A stretch of 64,000 bases of DNA, taken from assembly GCA_043228905.1 (NCBI GenBank), contig JBHGNT010000001.1:15066001-15130000 (forward strand), in the 5' to 3' direction. The translations under genes were made by a program, and so were the position numbers. Origin of the DNA: Azolla caroliniana (Eukaryota > Polypodiophyta). Positions 47,331-56,932 of this stretch are shown in pieces (the stretch's first letter is position 1; each line of letters opens with the position of its first letter). The notes below the pieces were generated by a model. The model was not told the DNA's origin. It saw nothing but the letters and a program-made list of their open reading frames with translations, and searched no databases.

Positions 47331-47955
47331 AATATGTCGAGTTGTTACGCTCTTTGCGTGTGGAAAGAGGCGGGACCGTGGGGGCCTTCAACCAAGGAGC
47401 GTGAGAAAGAAGAGAGACAGAGAGTAGCTTGCAGAAACATAGAGGGAGAAAGAGAGAGAGAACAAAGTCTTAATTACAAAATCAATAGGGATTACAACTG
47501 GCAAGCCGGCAACGGACCCAACTCAAGCGAATACACACACACACACGATGTTGACGCACGCACACAGCCACGACTGCATTGTGGAGCCTTTACCGGAAGC
47601 ACACGGGCTGTCCACGAAGCAGAGGCAACTCAGTCCAAAATCCTGCAGAGAACGACGAACGAGGCACTTCGTCCTCGCTCCCCAAAAACGCGATACTTCA
47701 TCTACCTTCTTCCTTCCCTTTTTATAGGCCGTCGAGGCAGGCCGTTGCACCCTAGGTTTCATCAAATTATTCTCTGTCCTTTCGGACAAAGGTACTCTTT
47801 GATTTCCTAGACATTCAATGCGTCACATCTAGTCTATTTACCCCCCTCGTCCTACTCCTAGTTATTTACAAGATATTAATTGGTGTGGAAAGTGTAGGGC
47901 CGGTTCATGTGCCCTGCTTCGCTGATTCCGCTTCTAGCCGGTTTTCTTCACGACA

Positions 47956-48914
47956 ACGTCTTCTGTTCCGCTTTTGGGTGTGCCCTTTCCGGCTTGGCAC
48001 ACTGCTCCTTAACCGAGTGTCCCCGACAACTTACCAAAAGATCACCCTTGCCGCATCCTGGCCCACATGGCCTCCTTTTACGTAACGCCTTGATTGGTCT
48101 GTGCCCCTATTGTTGCCGCCTTTGTCCCCTTGCCACCACCTTCCATTACCCTCGGTCCCATGTTGCCACGTCGGCTGAACAACCGGGGTCTCCGGGTAGG
48201 TGTGAAGGATCCTTCTCGGGCCTCCGTTTTGTTCGGTCACCGACTCGTGTGCCAAGCGCGTCCGATCGTTATCTTGCCGACCCTGCCGGTCGGGCCCGTA
48301 TTCAGTTCGTGGCCGTCTCGCCGGCCTCATACCTTCGTTCGCTCTGCTTTCCATCGTCTGATCACATTCACCTGCCACCATTGTCCTTTCCTATAGGACT
48401 CGTGCCGGCACTCGGGCCGATCGCCGGATCGGTGTGAGGATCTCCGCGGGACCTGCCATCTCAGTCTTCGGTTGCCCGCCTTGCCGCCGCCACCGTTCTT
48501 CACTCTAGGTTTCACGCCAGACCTTGTTGCCGGTTGCCGAAGTGTCTAGAACCGATGTGTGTAAGGTCGCTGCAGCACCGCTTGCCGTCTTCCCAACCTC
48601 CGTGTCAGCCTCTTTGGCTAGTAACGCCACCGATCTCTCCTATAGGACTCACGCCGGCACTCGGGCCGACAGCCGGATCGGTGTGAGGATCTTTGTAGAC
48701 CGCTAATCCGCAGTCCCTTCGCCTTCGTCCCCTCGCCGCCACTGTTCGTCTCTCTAGGTCTTACGCCGCCTCTCGGGCCAACCGCCGGAGCCTCTAGATC
48801 TGGTCTGAAGGATCCTCCTCGGGCTTGTCGTATCTCTGACCCTTATCCGGGGTCGTCTGTCTCCGCAAGTTGAGAGGGTGGCTCGCCCCACACCCTCTCC
48901 CGTGGTACCGTGGT
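47956..48914. repeat. GC-rich degenerate repeat region, origin unclear
   Basis: Markedly more GC-rich than its flanks. CTATAGGACTC..GCCGGCACTCGGGCCGA..GCCGGATCGGTGTGAGGATCT occurs near 48394 and 48641 (247 bp apart). Shorter related text (TCTCGGGCC, GAAGGATCC) occurs near 48209 and 48752-48820. ORFs on both strands lack a recognised domain. It sits between the Gypsy-4 LTR and truncated Gypsy-3 and may be a U3 or a gag-linker repeat of another element. Confidence 0.4.
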
Positions 48915-49105
48915 ACCGTTGTCGTGAAGATTCCGAGGGTGTATGACGAATTCAACCAAAGATCGGTCCAATTCCTAACGGTGCGAGCCAATCATGAAAG
49001 GAATCGAGATAGTCTCGGAGGCGAATCCTCAGATTTTTAGAGCGGACTATTGTAGCATGGGGCAGAAATAGTCCGAGCAATCACAAGAACGGACAACAAA
49101 AAAGA

Positions 49106-50593
49106 GTGCATGGATTGCGACGAGAAGCAACATGTGTCACACCTAGTGGCGCATGTAAACTAGTACTACCCGACAAGAAGGACAAGCGTCGGATACAAGA
49201 ATTCGAGAAGACGGTGAAAGAAGAAAACATAATAGAAGAAGGAGAGTTCGTGACTCATATTATGGAAGAAGCCTCATTTAACGACACCATCGGCGAAATC
49301 AAGGACGTCATGGACTTGAGCTATCTTCACGACCAACGTGTGATTTCGGTTAACTCCGTCAACATGTATGTTATCATCGATGAATACCGTCGTGGCATCT
49401 CGATGAAGGAAGCTGACATCAGCACGAAATATAAAACTGTGGATAAGAAGATCAAGACAATTGTGGTTCTACTACCGGAAGATAGCTGGCAAAAGATGAA
49501 GGAAGTCACTAACGATCCAAGCTTAAGAGATCCGAAGAAGATAGGTCATGTCTTCACCAAAGAGACGAAGAAGAAGCTACCAGTTGGAAAGGAGGATTTC
49601 CTTCTCCCTGAAGAGGAGCGAATGTTTCATGATATGCTTGAGAGACATGGGACGACTTTCGCATTCTTCCCACGAGAAATCGGATGCGCCGACCCAAAGG
49701 TTATAGAGCCGATGGTGATCTTCACGGTGCCTCATGTGCCTTGGAATTTGAAACTGATACCGGTTCTGAGAGCACACCTTCCGAAGCTGATCAAGCTCTT
49801 AAAGGAGAAGGTGAGTATGGGAATTCTAGAACCGTCGAATGCTCCTTATTCCAATAGGTGGTTCATGGTGCCGAAGAAGAATGGATCATTGCGATTCATC
49901 CAAGATCTTCAACCCGTCAACAAGGTGACAATTCGAAATGCCAGAATCGGTCCAAGCGTGGACGAATTTGCCGAAGCGTTTGCGGGCCGGTCCATCTACT
50001 CCATTGTCGATCTCTACTCCGGATATGATCAATTCCAATTGGCGATCGACAGTCGGGACATTACAACCATGAGGACTCTGATCGGGCTTGTGCGGATGTG
50101 TACCTTACCCCAAGGCGCAACGAACTCGGTGGCTCATATGGTGAATGCCATGAATAAAGTCTTGAAGGATTGCATACCGGACATCACGATGCCATTCTTG
50201 GATGATATTCCGATAAAAGGATGTTCGGATGAGGAGAAAGATGAATCGAAAGATAAGGAAGGTTGTAGAATGTTTGTTGCGGATCATAGGAAAGATTGCG
50301 AGAAGGTGCTTCAAAGGCTCGAAGATGCGAATTTGACATTTTCGGGAGAAAAATCTGCATTTGGGCAACCAAAGATCTTGGTGGTAGGTCACTTGTGTGG
50401 AGCATATGGCCGGAAGCCCTTGCCATCCAAAGTGAACGCAATCCAAGACATGAAAGAAAAATGCGAAAACCAAACGGAGGTTAGAAGGTTCCTTGGAGCA
50501 TGCGCATTTTATCATATCTGGATTCCGCACTACGCTCATGTCGCCGAACCATTATATGGACTACTAAAGAAAAGAATGAAGTTCGAATGGTGA
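49106..50593 (+). pseudogene. Gypsy-3 reverse transcriptase (495-codon open frame)
   Basis: An unbroken frame covers the pre-RT linker (TKYKTVDKKIKTIVVLLPE), the MVIFTVPHVPWNLK block, SNRWFMVPKKNGSLRFIQDLQPVNKVTI, SIVDLYSGYDQFQLAID, LPQGATNSVAHMVNAMNKVL and the catalytic FLDDIPIKG (FLDD at 50195-50206). ILVVGHLCGAYGRKPLPSKVNAIQ, RRFLGACAFYHIWIPHYAHVAEPL and a stop at 50591 follow. Ty3 RTs usually have YIDD or YVDD; FLDD followed by IPIKG is uncommon and reminds me of fungal gypsy elements (from memory). The frame start is not a true start, since the polyprotein is cut upstream; the first 50 or so codons align poorly. Confidence 0.85.
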
Positions 50594-50599
50594 GACGAG

Positions 50600-51148
50600 C
50601 ACACAAATGCAATGCGAAGATTGAAGAAATTGCTTCTTGAAGCTCCGGCACTGAGGAAGGTCGACTATGCCGAAGGGAAGCCGATTTATGTGACTGTAGA
50701 TACGAGCCCAACCGGAATCGGGTGGGTCATCAACCAAGAAGGAGAAGATAATGCACGATATGCCATCCCGTTCGGAGCGAAGGTTCTTAGCGAACGACAA
50801 CAAAAATACGCCCAAGTCAAGCGAGAACTTTGGGGTATTGTGTCGGCAGTGAAGACGGACAAAGATTACCTGATCGGGTAGGAAGTGATAATAGAGACAG
50901 ATTGTCTCCCAATTCTCGGAATGGTCTCGGGATGTGCGACCCCAGATCTTGCTATGCTAAGGTGGATCGCCTACATCAAGTCATTAAACCCAGAGATCCG
51001 TCACATTGCAGGGAAGAAGAACGCCATGGCTGACATGCTGTCGAGGGCAAGATTTGAAAATGGAAGCGACATGGTTTCGGAAGATGAAGATGTCACCCTC
51101 GACTTCTTCAAGGTGGCTCGATTATCGGCGGAAGACCAGGACACGCAA
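50600..51148 (+). pseudogene. Gypsy-3 RNase H
   Basis: All four acidic sites are visible: YVTVDTSPTGIGW (D), QVKRELWGIVSAV (E), IETDCLPIL (D) and KNAMADMLSRARF (D). A TAG at 50879-50881 and a TGA at 50591 interrupt the frame. After SEDEDVTLDFFKVARLSAEDQDTQ the reading is cut by LTR-E. Confidence 0.85.
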
Positions 51149-51604
51149 TGTTACGGGCATGACCATTTAATATCCCGTGCTGAGAATTTACTGTAGTATT
51201 CTATACACGTGGATAAGTGTGAGGGTTAAATGAGAGTGTAAAGAAGGGGAGGATTACTTTTAATCCTCAGGATTGAGACAACCCATTAGGTCAAGTGTGA
51301 ACTTGCCTGGGGGCCTTGGGTATCGCTATAAATAAGAGGCCTAGCTACCCTCATTTGATCATCTTTTGGACTACATCGAGACTTTGCTCTTGTGGTGGGT
51401 CAACTCTTGTAGCGAGCGTGCCAGCACCAGGTACAACTCGATGCCACGATGGTGGTATGGGACGTCGATCGAGGCTTGAGTCCGTCTCGATCCCTTCGCT
51501 CAGGGGTGGTCGGGTGGATCGGCACCCTTCTTTCTCTTTCTCCTTTCTATCTATCATTTGTTTATCCTTATCTTAAGCTTAGTTTAGTACCTAGATCTCT
51601 AATA
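51149..51604 (+). repeat. LTR-E copy 2: solo LTR (456 bp) in Gypsy-3
   Basis: TGTTACGGGC to CTCTAATA, flanked by a perfect CGCAA duplication (51144-51148, 51605-51609). It matches 42637-43091 in reverse orientation. A TATA-like CTATAAATAAG lies at about 51329. Confidence 0.95.
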
Positions 51605-52983
51605 CGCAAACCCTCCATGCCTTCAACGAGAACAAGTACGAAGGAGAGTGGTTACTGACCGGTAGATTCCTAAGAACATTGACGGCAGATGATTCGTTGA
51701 CAAAGGAGGAGGCCCTACGAATCCGGAAGAAAGCTTACCAATACTTCTTGAAGGAAGGATTCCTTTGGCGACATCCAAAAAGAAGGACAGGAATACCACG
51801 TCGAGTGGTGGTGAAGAAAGAAGAGCAAGAGACGCTGATGACCGAATTCCACGAGAGTACTTGGGCAGGTCATAGAGGAACATGGGCGACGTTCGAAAGG
51901 TTGAAGGAGAAGTACTCATGGCCAAGCATGTACAAAGATGTACTCCAATTCGTGTCTACATGCGAAACTAGCCAAATATATTCAAATATACGTCATCGTG
52001 AAGAGTTACAGCCGACATACCCACTCACCATACACTTCAAATGGATGGTGGATCTGGTCTCGATGCCAATGGGAGTGGGACAAATGAAGTACTTAGCGCT
52101 GGCAAGGAAAAACTTGACAAATCAAGTGGAAGGACGAGCCTAAATAAGACGACTTCAGTCGTTTGCAAATTTCTGCTTGAAGAGGTTGTTTGCTGATACG
52201 GATGTGTGGGGAAGATAGTGGCCGACCGAGGGGAGTTGGATGCCCACGAAGTGACGGAGCTTTTCGAACGACTAGGCGTGAAGCTCTCCCTCACGATTGC
52301 CTACAATCCGGAAGCGAATGGGAAGATCGAGTGAGGGCATGGACCTACTGTTAAAGCCATCGTACGGGCATGCAACGGTCGAGTCGGGAATTGGCCACGA
52401 CTATTACCCTATGCCTTGTGGGCCGATAGAACAACACACAGCTCGGTGACAGGGTATATGCCGACGGAGCTTATGAATGGACAAAAGCCGGGTATGCCCA
52501 TCGAAAGGACGATCGCCTCATGGGTAGCGATACCGTGGGAGAATGAGATGAGCCGAGAAGAGTTATTAGTGGCGCGGATAAGGTAACTTGAAAGAAGACC
52601 TGAAGATCTAGAAAAAGTGCGAAAGATGATAGAGGCAGCCCGAGTAAAGAACAAAGTTCGGTTCGACAACACACATCGACTTCGTCCCAAGAAGATTGAA
52701 GAAGGAGATTGGGTTTTGGTTTACGACAACAACCTTGACAATCAACACAGTACAACAAGAAAGTTTGCAAGAAGATGGTTTGGGCTGTATGTGGTGACAA
52801 GTGCCAACGATAATGCCACATACCACCTTGCGGAGCTAGTCGAATCAAGGTTGGACGTACCCATTGCGGGAAAAACAGTAAAGATTTTCAAGAAAAGACA
52901 AGACGAGAATCCTGACCTCGATCACCTCGACGATGAACATAATAGGGCGGATGTAAATGAAGACATGGAGGAATCTGATTGAT
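51605..52983 (+). pseudogene. Gypsy-3 integrase
   Basis: NKYEGEWLLTGRFLRTLT opens it. The zinc region keeps the two histidines (EFHESTWAGHRGTW) but the last cysteine has become serine (CETSQ; Gypsy-4 has CERCQ). Core residues: D of HFKWMVDLVSM (about 52045), D of VADRGELD (about 52225) and E of NGKIE (about 52325). The C-terminus (KKIEEGDWVLVYDNNLDNQ to RLDVPIAGKTVKIFKKRQDENPD) is open at 52617-52982 and ends EESD. Breaks occur at 52141-52180, 52333 and 52583. Confidence 0.85.
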
Positions 52984-53055
52984 CACCGTAGCCGAAATCT
53001 CACTTTCTCTCTTCTTGGCACGTACCGGAGGACGTGCGGTTTGGTGGGGGTGGAT

Positions 53056-54097
53056 GTCGTGAAGATTTTCGGCAATGGTGTGAAAATCACATAAAACGTA
53101 CAAAATCGAGAATGAATCACATAAAACAATAATAGTGAAGTATCTAAGTACAAAATGATGGAGGTCTTCAAGAGCTTTCGAATGCACTTTATTACACGAG
53201 AAACGGACAACTAGATGTCAAGATATGAGGGTATAAAGTTTGTGCAAGGAAAAGAGAAAACTGTGAGATATCCCACATAGGCACGACAAATATAGCTCTC
53301 ATCATATATAAGCTAGAGCAAAAGCTATTATCTTTGTGTCTATGTGTTGAGCATAGAGAGTTCAAGGTAACTTGAACTAAGAGTGGAGGTGGCCTAGCCA
53401 CTCCTAAAGGTTTTGGCCAACCAAAATGGAACTGGACGGTAACCGGTGATTAGTGATCCGACGAAGCCGGTGATCCGGCGGTGGCGACCGACGGTAACCG
53501 GCATCCGACAAATCGGCGTCCAAATTAATAAATAAATATACATCACATATATATACACAAGAAGGGCAAGTGAGGATTCAAACCTTGCACCTCCTAATTA
53601 AGAGTCAGTAGGCTTACCGCTAAGCCTTGACATTTAGTTGAGTTTATATTTCTATCATTGTACTTTTACATGGAAATTCTCATACATGAGAGCTAAAATG
53701 AGTGACATGGTTATCATGCACCACATGTAATACATGAGCGCCAAATGGCAAACATGCATTTTATGCATGTCTTGTACCCTCACATGCATCATATGCATGA
53801 GAGCATCTATAAAAGAAGGGATGAAAAAGAAGAAGGGTTAGGTTTTTTTTGGTTATGAAATTAAGAAGAAGAGAATTCGTTATCGAATTGATCATGTAAC
53901 TTGTTTCTTAAATCTAAAGATAAAATTTCTATCAATCTCTCTCAATCGAAAGTCAAGCGTTTAATCTCAACTTCTCTCTTTCCCAATCTATCTTAAAGAC
54001 TTCCTCACGAAAGCTTGTACCGACTTTGAATCCTTCCGATCCAGAACCCCAACGGTTCCGCCTCACCATCCGCGCCTAGTGACGGATCTTCACGACA
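53056..54097 (+). repeat. Gypsy-3 3' LTR = LTR-B family reference copy (1042 bp)
   Basis: The ends TGTCGTGAAGAT and ATCTTCACGACA are perfect 12-bp inverted repeats, unusually long for LTR termini. It follows the purine tract directly. It contains an inverted tRNA-like module (box B side 53574-53584, box A side about 53617-53628) and is the undivided version of the LTR at 22844-24777. Confidence 0.95.
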
Positions 54098-54782
54098 GCG
54101 CAGGAACACCGGTATACGAGAGTGCATGGCTCAAGGGAATTAAGTAGGATAAGTACTAGGCATGAGTATAAGGAGGGGGTACTAGGTAGTTAGAGCATTA
54201 AAGAAGATATAGACATCGCATAAGTAGGGAGAGTTACGAGAAGAGAACCTAGGACGAGAAAGTAAAGGGTCATGAATGTTTGTGACGGTCGCTCCTTGTG
54301 CTATAAAAGGGGCGACCTTTAACTGTCTTTGAAAAGGGGATCGAGAGGAAAGGATACACAGAGAAAGACCGAGGACTGATCATGGAAGAAGACGGTTCCC
54401 CTGCTCGCGTCAAATGCCCAAGTGCTCTCGACCGGGGGATCGACCTTCTGCGCACTGACGTCTCTTTGTACCTGGCTATTTGCCAAGCTCCGCGCTCCAT
54501 CACTGGCTCTGATCCGGTTGTAACCACTCACAGCACCGTGCACCTGTGTTTTAATATAACTCGTTCTACCTAACATACTTTGTTCTCAGTGTCTTTGTCC
54601 GTGTCTGTGTCTACGCGTGACTCTCTTACTCTCTCCCGTTTGCTAGACTTACTCGCTCTCCCATGGTCTCAAGACATACGCGATCTCCAAACTCCTCCCT
54701 CCTCACTTTCCTGATTCCTTGGTTCGAGATCCCTGTGGTCCTGCCCGACTCCACGCATCCGCAAGGATAACCTCGATATCTT

Positions 54783-54800
54783 TGGTGAACCCGACGTGAA
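54783..54800 (+). other. Gypsy-5 primer-binding site, tRNA-Trp type
   Basis: TGGTGAACCCGACGTGAA, identical over 18 bases to the Gypsy-4 site and, from memory, complementary to the plant tRNA-Trp 3' end. Confidence 0.75.
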
Positions 54801-54824
54801 TAAGGGCAGCAAAGGAATCTGGAG

Positions 54825-55849
54825 ATGAGAGGAAACGAGCTTGTAGAAGCGATGGCGGTGGCGGCAGACCGCTTGGTTAGTGCTCGCGAGGGTGTGAGTG
54901 CTGTCGACCAGGTCGTAGAGGCAACAGTCGGCAAGATAGGCCAGTTCGGGAGAAAGGACGCCACGAGCTACTTAGAGGCCTACAAATCTGAAATGCAGAT
55001 GAGGAACATACCCGAACATAGACGGCTAGCGGGGTTTCCCCGGGTCATAACACCACACATCCATACAGAGATGGTTGAGATACAAGCGGGCTGTCACGAT
55101 TGGGCGGAGTTCGCAGAGGAAGTTCTCGAGAGGTACAACTACGATGATTCGCTCCGGCTATCGAGAAAGGATTTTATGGAGGTACAGTCCCGACAAGGGT
55201 CAGAATGCTTATGCGCTCCTCCAGGAGTTCGAGTTACGGTTCACACGACTCTCTAGGTTGGACCGAACCTTGCTCGAAACGAGCAAGGTTCTATTTTTTG
55301 TCACTTCGTTCGACTCACGCGTTCGGGAAAGCATGGGTCTTCTTCTGGAAACCAACCGAGGCCTCATGACTGACTGGGCGACCGTCAAGGAAGTATGCAG
55401 CAGGATTGACAAACACTGGGACTGGAAAGAAAAGGGGTCCTCGTCGGTCGGACCGATTGGCGAACATAGTCGCGGGACCTACAGATGGCACTGTACTAGA
55501 AGAACTAACAAGGATGGTGCGCGACCTTCAGATCGCCCAGGCCCGACGAAGCGATGAATGTCAGCCGTGCGCCCGGCGACCACCAACCAATCAGAGGTGC
55601 GTATGGTGCGACGCCACCAGACATGCTCGGAGAGAATGCGCTGACTTCGGAGAAGCGCTCAGGAGTAATGTAGTCTACCTTTCGAACGACAGGATACATG
55701 CGAGCGACATGAATTTCGGACGAGGTGGCATGAAGAGGCTAAAGGAAGAAGCCGTGGTCCAGCAAGTCGAAGCCTTCCACTATTCGGCTTCAGTCCACAT
55801 ATGCGTAGGGGAGAGGACGACCAAACCCGATTCCAAATCTGGGTTCTAG
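54825..55849 (+). pseudogene. Gypsy-5 gag
   Basis: The start at 54825 (MRGNELVEAMAVAADRLVSAREG) matches Gypsy-4. The capsid-like part reads KDATSYLEAYKSEMQMRNIPEHRRLAGFPRVI, WAEFAEEVLERYNYDDSLRLSRKDF. A shift near 55190 moves to the frame with AYALLQEFELRFTRLSRLDRTLL and LFFVTSFDSRVRESMGLLLE. A second shift near 55420 leads to the frame with the zinc knuckle CVWCDATRHARREC (55593-55634). So there are three frames over one gag. Confidence 0.85.
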
Positions 55850-55976
55850 CCGGTCGTTCTGGCCGGTCGTTCTCGTGACTGCAGAAGGAGGAAGCGGAGC
55901 ACGCAGAAGAACGTGTTCGTGAAGTTACCGGGTGGAGCGACCCCATTGAAGAAAGCACTGGCTTTGTGGAGGCCGT

Positions 55977-56852
55977 GTGCAGGAACTACGAACCCTGATT
56001 GATGAACGACGAGCAGGAAAAACCGGGGGAGCGGGCCCATCGGGGAGACATGACACACGAAGCGCAACCAAAAAGCACGATGCCGCTCCGACCGGATCCC
56101 AGGAGAAGAAGAAGGGCAGGATTCCAAGCTGCCACTTAAGCTCGGAGATAGAGAAAACAACGAACCTACAAAAGGTTCTAGAGGAGCGAGCTCTTTACAA
56201 TCGCATAGAACTCACGCTTAGGGAAGTGCTCGGCATAGCAAGAAGGGAGTTCCACGACAGCATCCTGGACCTCGTGAAGAGGAAGCGTCTCGCAACGGAA
56301 CCAGAGCCCGAGAAGCCGGTTGAGGTAAGGCCGACACTCCTCGATGAGATAGCCGTGGAAGACGAGCTCGCGGAGAGCCACTGCACCAAACCGCACTGGG
56401 CAAGAGCTACTACAGAAACCCCAGTCCATATCGGGAATGTCAAGGAACCGGTGGTGGCGTTAATCGACCACGGGTCGGAAATTAACCTGATGTCCATGAA
56501 CTTCTACAAAAAGGGGAAGTGGCCGATCAATACCAAACATGGGTGGAGGATACGCGCGGCTACAAGAGACACGGAAGAGTTACACGGGGCTTGCCCGAAC
56601 GTTAGGGTGAGCATCGGGGACGTCGACATAAACCAACACTTTTTCGTGCAAGAGAGGTCCTCTCACCCGGTCATCCTTGGGAAACCATACATCACGGCGG
56701 CTAGAATGGAAACGAAAGTGGTGGACAATGGTTCAGCCTACGTGAGGGTACAAAGTCAGGACGGCCGTCATTCCGTTCAATTTTTGACCGTTCGAAAGAA
56801 CCACGAACAAAATCGGGACACCCTCGGAACTGATAACAAGCCGGATTTTTAA
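55977..56852 (+). pseudogene. Gypsy-5 protease region
   Basis: A 291-codon open frame. A basic linker (GRHDTRSATKKHDAAPTG), then TNLQKVLEERALYNRIELTLREVLGI, and the aspartic protease core VVALIDHGSEINLMSMNFY (DHGS active site, about 56452-56510). CPNVRVSIGDVDINQHFFVQ and HPVILGKPYITAARME (the ILG flap-side motif) follow, then SVQFLTVRKNHEQNRDTLG. The domain looks whole. The frame ends at 56850 and RT begins in another stretch. Confidence 0.85.
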
Positions 56853-56932
56853 AGAGGGCTATCAAGGCATGGGGCCGCGATTGTCCGGATAACCGGAAAG
56901 CTCCCCACACCTGTAAAATAGGTAGGAAAGTT

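Larger units (their letters stand above)
43611..47955 (-). mobile_element. Gypsy-4: Ty3/gypsy element with gag-protease deletion
   Basis: Minus strand. The 5' LTR is 47335-47955 (TGTCGTGAAG...CTCGACA, TATA box CTATAAAAAGG near 47728-47738) and the primer site is 47313-47330. A short gag start is followed directly by RT, RNase H and integrase. The purine tract lies at about 43834-43847 and a truncated 3' LTR at 43611-43833. The LTRs agree closely over the shared 223 bp. It belongs with Gypsy-3 and Gypsy-5 (same RT type and purine tract; PBS shared with Gypsy-5). Confidence 0.9.
48915..54097 (+). mobile_element. Gypsy-3: Ty3/gypsy element, 5'-truncated, with 3' LTR
   Basis: Begins in the protease C-terminal region (RSVQFLTVRANHERNRDSLG, matching Gypsy-5). 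It then continues through RT (49106-50593), RNase H (50600-51148), the inserted LTR-E (51149-51604), integrase (51605-52980), a purine tract (GGTTTGGTGGGGGTGGA, 53039-53055) and a 1042-bp 3' LTR. The best preserved pol of the window. The 5' LTR, gag and most of protease are absent. Confidence 0.9.

Noticed and set aside
47178-47810. 210-aa plus-strand ORF
   Set aside because: Antisense to the Gypsy-4 leader and LTR; no domain.
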